Position numbers and translations under genes: made by a program
Shown here: positions 1-12,300 of the stretch, piece after piece
Numbering within the stretch: the first letter of the stretch is position 1
Layout: the number at the start of each line of letters is the position of its first letter
Notes under the pieces: generated by a model
Databases searched by the model: none
What the model was told of the DNA's origin: nothing
What the model saw: only the letters and a program-made list of their open reading frames with translations
DNA from: Pogona vitticeps
Taxonomy: Eukaryota; Chordata; Lepidosauria; Squamata; Agamidae
DNA length: 64,000 nucleotides
Direction of reading: 5' to 3'
NCBI RefSeq assembly: GCF_051106095.1
Contig: NC_135786.1
Span: 17,038,501-17,102,500, forward strand

Positions 1-165
1 ACTGTTGTGACATGCCCCGGCCACATTCCGGCTGCAAGCGCCAGCAGTGTATCTTGAAACTTTGGAATTTCTTTAAAAATAAAAAAATTGCACTGGGCCG
101 CATTATGAGCTGACCTGGGCCGCATGCGGCCCTCGGGCCACAGGTTGGACAAGCCTGCACTAGAG
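1..165. mobile_element. DNA-transposon-like fragment at the left edge
   Basis: Contains GGGCCGCATGCGGCCC-like sequence followed by CACAGGTTGGACAAGCCTGCA, resembling the terminal GTCCAACCTGTGGCCC signature of hAT-like interspersed repeats seen widely in amniotes. The left end is cut by the window, so class and strand are tentative. Confidence 0.45.
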
Positions 166-1930
166 TGTTTCTAGTTATTACAGAATGAAAGCCTCCGCAT
201 CAAACGTGGCTTGATCAATAATAATAGTTTGTAGGCGGTGGATTCTTTGGGCCTCAACCTATAGGAAGCATTCCCTTTTTCTCTTTCACAGTAGGAAATG
301 TTTCTCCTAAACAGGGTACTTCTGACCTTGGTTTTATACCTATTCATATTGTTCTATGGTTTTAAGTGTCTCTAATTTAAAAATTATGCTTTCTTAGCTA
401 GCTCTGAGAGCTTTGTTAGTTGATCAACATGTTTTAAATGATTCATTCTCACAAATTAAACAACAAATGTTTATGTTAATTATACTAAGATGTAGGCAAG
501 GATGCTATGTAGCACAACAATCACACAATTCTCAGTTATGTGAGAGGTCCTACATACATCCTATTTGCACACAAAGGCATGCTACGCCTTCTGGCATAAG
601 CACTTTCTGGCCACTGTGAAATGAAAGAGCAGTAAATCGGGGCCACCTGATGTGATGCTCTGACTTCAGTGAAAGGTCTGGGCACAACTCTTCCCACAAC
701 AAGCTGCCAAAAAAATACACCAATGGTTTTCTCCTTCCTTGAGCCATCTAGGCTCAGTCCCATACAGGCACACTGGGGCTTTATGCTCTTCTGGTACTTT
801 CAAAGACCAGGCTGAATGTGTAGATCCTTGTTCTGAGAAGAAGAAGAAATACCTTTGCTTTTAAGTCATCATTCTTCCCCTCTGCCTTGTGAGTTGAAAG
901 TGATGGTTGTACTTCTTCCAGTCCTAATGGTTTCTGCAGTGGGGGAGAAGAAAAGATGTCCGTATAATACTGAGCAGAAATGTGAGCTGGATGTTTGCAG
1001 AAATTTTGCTTCCGGAACACTAGGAATCCTTCCTAAACCCATATCTGATTCCCAAACAGGATGCCACCCTGTGGTGTGTGTGCGTGCTTCAAAGCACTGG
1101 CACTTTTTCTGCAGCCACGACCCTGCAGGGCCTCTCCCCATAAGTTCTGTCAGATCCCTTTCCTGTCAGACAATCATTGGCCTGTGTCTCTACAGTCTGG
1201 CCCCTTCTTCAAAACCACTCTCCCTTTGAATCCCATAGGAATATACGGTATATCCTTCCCTTATGTTCCTTTTGCATGTCCTGCCTCTGGGAGGGGATGG
1301 TACAAGGGTGTGGGGATAGTAGGCAAGATGCAGTGGGTGCCACTGCCTCCACATTTCACAAGTCATGCAAGAATGGGGGGGGGGTGTCTTTGGGTGACAG
1401 CTTCTCTCTTTCCTTTCCCTTGTCTTCTGCTCTCCCTACCTCTAAAGTTGCATCTAAGTCATAATTTGGATTGTGTGAATGTGTGTGTGTGCATGCTTAA
1501 GTCATAATTTGGATTGTGTGAATGTGTGTGCGCGCGTGCTCATGAAGGAATGGGGTGTGCACATGGAAAGTGTGGGTGTGGGTGAGTAAAAAAACTTTTG
1601 CTTCATTTGCAAGGTTTATTATTACTGTTACTTTAAACACGATATATTGATTGCTTGTTTGTATATATAAATGATTTTATATATTTTTTGCCATTTTGGC
1701 CGTCATTTCAATAAAATTTAAATGGAGTGCACGGTGACTCTCTATAAGCTTGCCGGACCAAAACAGAATAGCAGGAATGAAGACCCCCTTGACTTGACTT
1801 ATCCCACTCCTGAGTTGGTGCTCCTAATATCAAGCTTTGATGAGCTTAGTAAGCATTGGTACCATTATTTATCTATTTAGTTTTGGGGGGAAAGGACCAG
1901 GTTAGGAGCCAGAGTAGCCACAGGTCTGAC
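166..1930. other. Gene-free stretch downstream of the CASS4 large exon
   Basis: This should be CASS4 intron leading to the FAT-domain exon beyond the left edge. I searched the minus strand for that exon's typical sequence and did not see it. The stretch contains a duplicated TG-rich unit near 1456-1545 and a guanine run near 1374. The open frames are not recognisable. Confidence 0.5.
1456..1545. repeat. Tandem duplication of a ~43-bp TG-rich unit
   Basis: The unit beginning aagtcataatttggattgtg occurs twice back to back (about 1457 and 1499), each followed by a TG/CG dinucleotide run that differs between copies. This looks like slippage expansion. Confidence 0.75.
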
Positions 1931-2010
1931 TATGCCTCTTTTGGTATATGTAGGGGGCTCTCACTCTCAAAACAAATTCTCAGTTCCTGCTGCATTTCCG
2001 CTTTACTGAC

Positions 2011-3345
2011 CTGTATCTGAATGTAATCAGACTCTTCAGTGGCATCAACTCTTGCCTTCTCTTTTGGCTTCTCCAAAATACTTCTTAGAAGAGAATCATC
2101 TTCAACTTGCTGTTCAAGACTCACGTTATGTTCTGCACAAACTGTCCTGTTCTTGCCGGTTTTCTCTTTGCAGCTCTTTCTGAAAAGTAACTTCCCATTT
2201 GCTATGATGATGGAGACAAACCTCTTGATGTCATCTGGAATGGTGCGAGCCACCATCACAAACCGATCCAGGTCATCTGGATTGTTCTGAGGTTTCTTAA
2301 TGACAAGAATCTCAAGGGACCATTTGCAGTTGTTCAATGCCTCTCTAGTTTCCACAAGGATCTGAAAGGAGTCTGTGAGTATATTTAGCTGTTTTTTAAT
2401 TCTTGCCCGAAGTTTGCTATCAGAACCTGAAGCTGTGTTGCCTTCAATGGTCTGAGCAAAGTCCAAGAATTCTCCCAAGGAGACCTTTATGTGGTCAACT
2501 GCTCGATGAATTTCATCAATGTTCCCCTCTAGATGTTCTCGATACCTCCATTTGCTGCTCACAAAAATCATTAGACTTGCAATTGAACTGGATACACTGT
2601 GCTGTAGCTTAGTCAGAGTTTCTATGGCTGACTCAAGTTCCATGCTTGTTTCTTTGTTGGGCTCTTCTGAAGATGAAGACAAAATAGATGAAGATGCTGA
2701 AGATGAAAAGGAATCACTAGAAGAACTTGACAATGTTGATATTGTGCTGGTTCTGCTGTCTACACTTGAAACAGACAATCTGTCTTGATCTGGGTTGCCA
2801 TCTGAGGACAACGAGGGAGGGAAAATGTATGTGTTGCCTCCAGAACTATGACTATGTGTGTTTTCTTTCTTTTGTGCCAATGCAACAGGCAATCCTCTGG
2901 GAATATCATAAATAGTCCGTTGGTGCTTCTCTTTCTCAATCCTGCAAGACGGAGCAGCTGAAGAAATGTCATAGTTACCATTTTGATGTTGCATTGACAC
3001 ATCATGTACAGATGGCACATCATACAGAAGGATCTCTGGACACGTTAACTTCCTCCGTATGGGTGGAACATCGTATGCCTCAGGATTCACTAATTTTACT
3101 TTATTCTTCATTGTTAGAGCTCTTTGTTTACTTGAATCAAACCTAGTTGGTGGTATATCATAAACATTTTTATTTTGGGAATGGTTCTGTGAAGTTTCCT
3201 GTATTCCTTTTTTTTCAGGTGACAGTGGTATATCATAGATCCACTCTGATTTCCGAAGATTTGGCAAGGTTTTGTAATCACTCAGATGCTTTCCTTGAGA
3301 ACTAGTGACAACTTCTCTTGAAGATGTTATGGGAATTACATATAT
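2011..3345 (-). CDS. CASS4: CASS4 large exon: substrate domain end, serine run and serine-rich helical domain
   Basis: 445 codons, phase 0. The acceptor is acttttcag; the preferred donor is CAG|gtcagt at 2011/2010, right after DYIQIQ. The peptide begins IYVIPITSSREVVTSSQGKH and carries YDIP, YDVP, YDIS and YIFP motifs, then a run of about 30 residues rich in Ser, then the helical bundle with SSKWRYREHLEGNIDEIH and NNPDDLDRFVMVARTIPDD. DYIQIQ sits where p130Cas has DYVHLQ, its Src SH2-binding site and exon end. If the donor were skipped the frame would continue 27 residues to a stop at 1930-1932. Confidence 0.9.
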
Positions 3346-6300
3346 CTGAAAAGTAGCACAGACAATTGCAAATTAGTTCTATAATTTCATAGCTGTCTTT
3401 TTTTAATAATGCTGAAAGTGACATATTCTAGACAGAAAACAATAATGTTACAGATGGGAAATTAACAAATAAACTGAAACAACATGAATCACAAGACAAA
3501 CCTTACATTAAAATATAAGTAGTAATGTGTAGATAAGACAAAAGAATACAGAATAGTAGAAAGTCTGTTTTGCAAAATGTGTTCTTAAGGTAGTCAAAAA
3601 GCAGAAAATGAGGGAGCTCAATGAGTCTCTCTCTAGGGATCAAATTTCACATTATTGGGCCACCATCATGAAGGTCCTTCAGAACTGGTACAAAATTGGG
3701 AATGTAGCAATCATTTCAATCTTTTTTGGTGTTTAGAATATTAAGAGGATGAGAGTTTGTTTTCGTTGATGTACACACACACACACCAGTTTTTATTTTG
3801 ACTTTTTTGCTTTTGGTGACACATTGTCTACAACATCAGTCCTTAAACTCTGGACTAACCAGGCATTATATAAATATCAGACACTTCCCATTACAAATTG
3901 CCCACTGCAGTTCAGTTTCTGGCCTTTCGTTGCCACTCATACCTCCAGCTCCAGCTATTGATCTCAGGAAGTTCCAGGTTTGTTGACTTATCCATATCTA
4001 CATTTCTTTTCAGGTACCCATAGACCAAGTGTAGTCCCTTAACTAGAGCATTTCTGCTTACATGCCTTGGCATAGCTCCATGTTTTAACAGCAAGCCATT
4101 GACTCAGAACACTTACATGGTCTAATGAAGACTCTTGCCATTTCCGTGCTTGTACCTTTTCAGGGCTTAACGGGATATCGTAAAATTGCTGCACCCTCTC
4201 CAGGCAACTTTCTGTGGTGGAGAAGAACTTGGAGCCCTTTCTAGAAGAAGGTGGAGTAGCAAGACCCTAATTAAATGTTTAAAAAGAAATTAATCCGTAT
4301 ATTTTACCAGTAGGGTTAGACGAATCATTTATTGTTTTCTTTAATGAATACAAAACAGAGATTCTATACTTTGGTCCTTGTGGATTTCCCTAAGTCTCCC
4401 CAAATGAAAGCAGAACAAAAGGATTGTAGACCATACGCAACCAGAGTGCACTGCATCTGGACTGGGCAACCTTTCTTCCCTCAGATGTTTTGGCCTACCG
4501 TTCCTTTATAATCCCATGACAGATGTCATGCCAAACATACATGGCTCAAAAGGCTACCCTGCTCCACTGCCTCCATTCTGAATCTCTGTAATTGCCCCCA
4601 TGCAAGTGTGGGACTTGAAACAGGATTAAATGCCATCAAGTAAGAGTACCAGGCCAATAATCATGCACCATCCTCCTGGAAGCTTCAAGGTGTGTGTGTA
4701 TGCCACTGCTGCTCCCTACCTTGCTCTCCACACTCAAAGCTTATCTTAGCAGGATATTGTTGCAAATTTAAATGCTAGCTATTTTTAAAGCCATACTACC
4801 CCTGAGGAAGACTAACGCAGTGGTACAAGTAGAGGATGGGGCCCACCAGAAGGTATTGTGCCTATCACTAGCATTTAATCTAGAGTTCTGGGTTATCAAA
4901 CCTTTCACCTTTGTGTACCTTATGTTCCTCCAATCATTCTCTTGAGGAACCTAGGTCCCACCATGAAAGAAACAAGAAGCCCCCTTTTCTCCAAGGAGAG
5001 CTATATTGTATATCAACTGCCTGCTGATATTGTATTTCAAAGGCAAGTTTTAAGGCCATAGAAAACAAGAAACAAGGATAATAATTCCATTAATAGTTGA
5101 AAATTGTGTGGTGGGGAGTTTAAGTTATATTTCGGTAATATCTACAAACCATCGTTTGAAAAAAAAGAATCACAGGTAGGTAGACCCAGTGGGAAATCAT
5201 ATTTTTCACTTACAAGAGGACATGTGGACTGAGGTAGAATAAATTCCTTTAGCTGTTGCTGAAACCCAGTGCCCCACGTAAACTATTTTTGCATCCACAT
5301 CTCATTGGTGGCACATGTACCACTGGTAGAGTCACTGGCCATGACTCATGAGCCAGAAGGGAACATGAACATGAAACAGCAGCCTCAGCAATCGGCTGTC
5401 AGTATGAAAGCTCTGGGTTGGCCAAACTGATAACTAGTCAGGGGCTTCCTGTGTATCGTCTGCCCTCTGCTGCCCACTGCCTTCCTGCCACTAAACTCGG
5501 AATCTGCACTTTGCCTTCCAAGCAATGAAAGAAATGCCTGCAGGCATGCTCAGGGCATAGCAGAAATGTCCTTGCATAACTAAGATTAAAGAGAGTTATG
5601 TGCTGGAAAAAGATGGGCACCTCTCTTGAGCTCAGCTGGATTCCAAAATGGATCGGGTCAATGCGATGGCACAGCACGGTCTGCTCATCCTCTAAAAACA
5701 AATTAAAATTTCAGTTTGTCTAACAATGGTGCAGGGGATGGAGAGTGTTCGTTTTCAATGCCAATGATGTCACAGGCTTTAACTAAATAGTAGTAGGATA
5801 TTTATTGTGACTACTGTATGCAAACCACTAGTTAGCTGAGGGAGAAGGTAGGGATACTTTTCTCCTCATAATAGCATTTTCCTCAGAAGGTGCAGTTTTT
5901 ATGTAACAGAGGTAGTGGTCTTCTGCGGTGCAACACCTGTTGGGTTATTGCACAGCATAACTGCCATGGAATAAGACAATAAACTGGAAAGACCAGATTC
6001 CAGTGCAAATGACAGTGGCAGGTACCCTCCTGTCAGGACTGGCAGCCTGGAGCCAAGATGGAAAGTAAATATGTAGTAAATTCAAACTAGGTTTAGGCAG
6101 TTGTGGCATCTGCCCAGGTCATGAATAGTAACAAGCTATTTGCATGTATCAATGAGAATGGTGGAGAGATATAAGTCACAAGATATAAGAGTCTCTGCAA
6201 GGAGTGGGAGAGAGTTGAGAAGGGAGATATTGGAATGGGGAGTTTGGAGTAGAGAGAGAGAGGGTTGGCAGTTGTGCATGGATGAAGTGGGATTTTTGGT

Positions 6301-9300
6301 TAAGAGTTAAAGACATTGATTGTACCTTCATCACTAGTACAGTGGTGTCTTGACTTACGACTGTCCCTACTTACAACCAATTCAACTTATGACCAGCTCC
6401 GGCCGCAAAATTTAGCTTCTACTTGCGACCGGAGCTTTCACATAGGAACAGAAAAAGGCAGGGGGAAAAGGCGGGAAATTCAAATTGCTAACTGTAGGTG
6501 GCAAAAGAGGCTGCTCTTAAGGTCATACACTCCTTATCCATTGGTGCCAAACTCAGCATCTTCTTTAGTTTTTCTACCCTTTTCTCCACTTCTAATTGGG
6601 ACACTAAGTGCCAGATTTAACACCAGAGATCCATGGGTGTGTGTATGATGCTCCACCCCATTAAAGCTTCTAGGCTGTTTGCTCCACCCCCAAGGTCATG
6701 CACAAAATACCCGATTTCTCTCACATTTACCTACAATGTGTGTCCAAAGACAGCTTACGTTCTTAAAATACGGCATGTAATGTTAATGTGGTATGCTTAA
6801 GCCTTGTTTAACAATATCAAATAGAGTATAGTAAATTGAATTTGATTAAGCACTGGAATTTAATTATGAATTTTTTAAAAAGAAAACTCACATCACAGTC
6901 TAGGACAGGGCAGGAGAGATGTGGTACTCAGACTGCATGCAGTCCTCAGCAATTTCTGTGATCCTCCTAAACCCCTCCCAATCTCTCTTTTCATGCAAAG
7001 GAGGGTGAACAGCCCCTTATGGAAGCCATCAGAAATGGCAATTCACATATGGTCCACAGTCAAACTCTTTAAAATGTCATTTTTTCAAAACCAGACATGG
7101 GTTGCAAGACACTTTCATTTTTTTAACTGTTCTTTGCAGTCCCCCCAGAGGGCACCCAAGGACAGAAGACTGGCCCCCGAAAGCACTAAAGTTGTTCATT
7201 CTTGGTCTAAGATACAGTAGATAGAATTTACCATACTGTAACTGGCCTTCACACTGAGTGCCAGCGAAAACAAAATCCAATTTTTATGTTTCATGTTTCA
7301 TAAGAAATTATCTTGATCCTTTTACACATTTTAATCAGTTTCTTGCTGTTTTTGTTTTGGAAGATAAATAGTATGTCCTTTTGAGTACTGTAGTCTACTG
7401 ATGGGATAATTCAGAATGGAAGTAAAGCCACTATCTTTTCATATCTACTGGACATCTCCACTAGCTTAAGGAGACTCACCTGAGTGAGTAGGGATTCACG
7501 ATGCTGTGGTGATGGGATGTCATATATTTCATTTTTGCTCTCCAGTGCTGAAGCACACATTGCTCTGGGAAGACTGTAGAGATGCTAGGGAAAAAGGAGA
7601 AGGTAGAAATAAGGAGATGGAGAGCGAGAATGAATTCCAGAGTTCTGTGAAGATTTTGTGAGTTCAGCTGCCATCATACAAAAGCATCTTTCATGGATTT
7701 TAGTTAACCTTGTGCCAGCTGCCTTGCTCCCTGCAAGATCGACCACGGCGAAACCCGCTGTTTGCTTTTCACCTTGAAAACAACAGGGCTTGTTCTTCAC
7801 AGACTGATTTCCTTTTGTGGTAACATCATGCCTGTTTCCTTTCATTACTGGGGAAAGAAAGATGATCTGTTGCATGCAAGACAGTACAAATCTTTTGTGG
7901 TTATTGAATAGGTGAGTACTTAGGACATCAAAGAATATGTTATGGTGAAAAGCAATCAAGAGGGCTTCTACTTCTCTGTTTTCTCTAGCTAGTTAGATAA
8001 GTATTCAAAGCTATAAGTTATTGCCAGGTTTTCTCCCATACAAAATCCAAAATCTATTTCCTTCCATTAATTAGGGCAGTGATTCCCCATCTTAGGTTGC
8101 CCACGTCTTCTTGGGCTGTAGTTCCCAGAAGCCTTCACCACCAACTGTGCTGGCTGGGGTTTCTGGGATTCGGAGTCCAAGAACACCTGGGTTACCTAAT
8201 GTTGGGAACTACCGGATCAGGGCATGGCCTTGATAATCCCAGCGCAGTGGGAATCCTGCGAAACTGAATTACCTTAACCCCTTGAGGGGTTAGGTTGCTC
8301 TGTTGCTACAAAGCGTTCCGCAAACAGCAAGGATCCTCAACAAGGGCAAGCCTAAGTTCTCCTCAAGACAGCAGCCCCTTCATACATTTTAAACCTCCCT
8401 AACCCAAAACAGGCAGATATGATAGCTGTAAGGCCTTGATAAGAAACTTTTGCAAGAGTACATTTCATGTTTCAGTAAGCTAAAGAGTACAAAGAGACTA
8501 GAATAATAAAGGGCTAGTTGCCAAGCTTAAAAATATGCCTCAGTGATGATACCAAGCAAACAGCAAAGAGCTGAAAATGACATTGAATGATTTTTTAAAA
8601 AATGTTTTTTTACATGAAACTTTTCAGTGTGTTTAGTAGACTTAATAGTTCCTTTATGCTTTATTTTAGGGAAGCACACCTCTTCTAGCACTGAGGACAT
8701 CCAGTGCAAGCTGGGAGATCTGGAAGTCCATATATTTACACCACAGGAGGCCATGCTGACCCCCTCTTTGCTGCCATTCCACATTCAGACAAAAACTTTT
8801 CAGACAGACCTTTCCCCAGAGCTTTTAAAGTTTGTCTATATATTCTCATTGTAGTTTTTAAAAATTGTTTTGAATTGTTTTTATCTACTAGTTTTAAATG
8901 GATACTGGTATAATTTTTTTTAAAGAATCCAAAATTTTTCCATGTATAAGACTAGAATTTTGTCTAAAATCTTTAGACTAAAAATTGAGGGTTGTCTTAT
9001 ACACAGAAGTAAGCTGAGGAGAGAACAAAAACAAGTGGAGGGAAAAGCAGGGATCAAAGCGATCCTGCAGCACTTTGATCCCTTTCCCCCTACACTTGCT
9101 AAGCCCCACTTAGATTTCTTAATTTTGGATTAGAAAAGTGGGGGGTGTCTTATACATGGGGGCGTCTTATACACAGAAAAATACAGTAGTCTATTTTAAT
9201 ATTGTAAGCTGCCTTGGATTCTCTTGTGGAGAAATGTGAGGTTAAAATGATGCAAAAAAATACACACACACACATATGTCATGTGCACACTTGCATGTAC

Positions 9301-12300
9301 ACACACACCTACCATGTTTACAGTAGTACATACGCCCTTCCTCTGTACATCACAGCACACAGAATTGTGCCTTCTTTCTCATCGCTCTTCACTCAGACTA
9401 TATTTATCCTCTAGTGCTTGTGGCAGGAATTGAGCAATCCTAGAAGCCAGAGAATACCAAGTGTCCTCCTACCACCTTCTGAGGCATCACGGAAAGCATC
9501 TAAGGCTGTATGTCGGTCCCAAGCCATGGGCTCTGTATCCTTGGAAGAGTCTGATTAACACTGGAAGGAGCTCTCTTTTTTTGATTTCCCACTGTAACAC
9601 GGGTGCCTTCCACTGTGTTTTGAGAAATGAAAATAGCAGGCTGTGGTGCTAGGATCTGGGCATTAGTATTAAAATTTCACGCACCACCCAAGTCCATGCT
9701 ATGTTGGCACAGGGTGGGAAATGTAAAGCTTTCAACAGCTTGGGAATCGGTCACATATGCTTATGTATGTATGAGATGTGCATATGCCTTCTTCCATACG
9801 TACGTCCTTGTGCCTTAAGGCAGTGGTCTCCAACCTTGGGCCTCCAAATGTTCTTGGACTTCAACTCCCACAAATCCTGGCCAGCAGCGGTGGTGGTGAA
9901 GGTTTCTGGGAGTTGTAGTCCAAGAACATCTGGAGGCCCAAGGTTGGGGACCACTGCCTTAAGGTCATCTTCAGAGAACCTAATATCCCAGCCGAATGAA
10001 GTTAAGTGGGTGACTACCAAAGAGAGGACATTTTGGGCAGTGGAACACCAATTCTGTAATTGTTTTTCCACAGGCACTTGCTTTATGCCATGTCTACACA
10101 ATTTGGGAGCAGGAATCTTACTCACCTGAATTTTTGAATACAGTACTTTGGGCCTCTCACTTTTAAATTTGTATATTTGGGGGTATTCTAGTTTTGTTTT
10201 GTCTGTTTTTTATTTTTATAGTTTTATAGTTTTTTGGCTGAAATCCTTTTCTGCGGTTATAGAAATGGTGTAACTTCTACAGGCAAATTGTTGTACTCTA
10301 AACATGTCCTTTGAGGTTTCTGAGCTTATGGCAAGTCACTTTCAAATGTTACACCTGTTACATAACTGCAGAACAGGATTTAATCCATCATGTTCTGTAC
10401 ATTATTTTAGTGCTTCTTTACTGTAGTGTAAGCCATGCAGAGAAAGTTCTGTGGCACAGAAAGATAAATAAAATTCTTTTTTATTTTTTCAGAAACTGCT
10501 TGGTAGCTCAGTAGTTTAGGTACAGTGGTGCCCCGCTTGACGACGAAATCACTTTACAATGAGATTTTTGCGATCGCAAACATTGGTTCCAATGGGTTTT
10601 TTTTCGTTTGATGTCTATTAGGAGCCTGCTTTGCGAAACTGTTGCAGAGTTTCGAATTTCAGGCAAAATTCTATTTTTGCCATGGAGTAGATGTACGAAG
10701 ATCTGCAGAGGAGAATAGCTCCAAGTTTTCCAGAGTCCACCTTTTTTTTTCATTAACTGCCACTTAAAGTCTCAATAACTCACTCTGAGACATTTGTAGG
10801 AGAAAGAATAAAAACAATTCTTTACTTACTTGCTTGAATTTACAGACTTATTTATCCTGCTTTCTTTCTGCACACATATATACCAACCAACTAAACAGGT
10901 CAACAGCAAAACAAAACAACTGCAACCAACAGACTAAAAAGTGAGGGAAAGTACACAGTAGAGAGGTGGGGGCTTTCCTTCAATTCAAAACCCAGAAAGA
11001 ATGACTGAGTAGTCACCCCAGCCCAAAAACGTCCCTCCGAGTCACACAAACTAGAGAGAGCATGCAAAGTTGTAAACAAAACTCTGACATAACTCAAACA
11101 GAGCATTGCAACATCAGGCGCACCGCAGACACTAGATGTTTCCAGTCAAGATCAGGCATCCAAGTAAGATGTTTACATAATACAGTACTAAAAAGGTCAG
11201 AAAGGCTAAAAGAGGAATGTAAATCTGGCTATGCTCAAAGTGTGTGTTAAAGTTAGACTACATGATGATAGCAGTTTTTGATGCCATTTTTACTGCCGTG
11301 GCACCATTCTACAGAATCCTGAGATCTATAGTTTTAGGTCCCTTGAATTCTCTTTAGAATGCTCTAGTAACCTCCTGGTAAAGGAGTCCTCCATCAGAAG
11401 GGTTGTTTCACCCAAGTTTGGTTTAAAGCACTACAGTGGTGCCCTGCATAGCGACGTTAATCTGTTCCAGGATTAACGTCGCTATCCAGAAACATCGCTA
11501 AACGGAAAGAAAAACCCCATAGGAACACATTAAACCCTGTTTAATGTGTTCCTATGGGGCAAAACCTCACTGTTCAGCAAGGATCCTCCATAGGGGCGGC
11601 CATTTTCACCGCCTCGGTAAGCAAGGAATCTGTCCAGAAAACAGCGGGCGGCCATTTTGGAACCGCCGATCAGCTGGCATTTCCCCCAGCTGGCTGGCAG
11701 GCGCTTTGGAAGGAGCACGGGGGAGCCCTTCCACGCTCCTTTCAAAGCGCCGGCCTGCATTTTTGCGATGGGCGCTTCGTGCTCCTTCCGAAGCGCCGGC
11801 CGGCATTTTCCCCTAGCTGGCTGGCGGGCGCTTCAGAAGGAACCTCCGGAAGAAGAGGAGGAGGTGAAGCGTGAGACGGGGAGCCAGGCGCCCAGCCCTT
11901 TCCCTTCCACTGCCGCCGCCGCCCTGGGAGGAGCGAGCCGGCTGAAGCGCCGCTCGCCGCTGGCCCTGGGCTGAGTGCCTGCTGCCTCCTCCTCGGAGGA
12001 AGAGGAGGAAGTGGAGCGGGAGAAGGGGAGCCAGGGCCCTTTCCCTTGTCCCGCCAACGCCCCCGCCCCGGGAGGAGCAAGCTGGCCGGCCGCTGGCTTG
12101 TTCGGCCAGCTGACCGGCAGGAGCTTGAGAAGGACCGTGGGGGGAGCCCTCCCCCGCGGTCCTTCTGAAGCCCCCGCCGGTCAGCTGGGGGAAAATGGGG
12201 CCTATCGGGAAAAATCGCAAAGCGATTTTTCCCCATTGGGAACATCACAATGCGATCACTTTTGTGATCGCAAAATCCGCTATGCGGATTCGTTGTTAAA

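Noticed and set aside
1-1929. CASS4 FAT-domain exon at the left end
   Set aside because: No minus-strand frame here resembles the LYFGALFKAI or SKLVIMVGQK regions expected of that exon.
9751-10129. Overlapping 124-142 codon frames on both strands
   Set aside because: They span a palindromic MITE; the frames mirror each other because the DNA is an inverted repeat.
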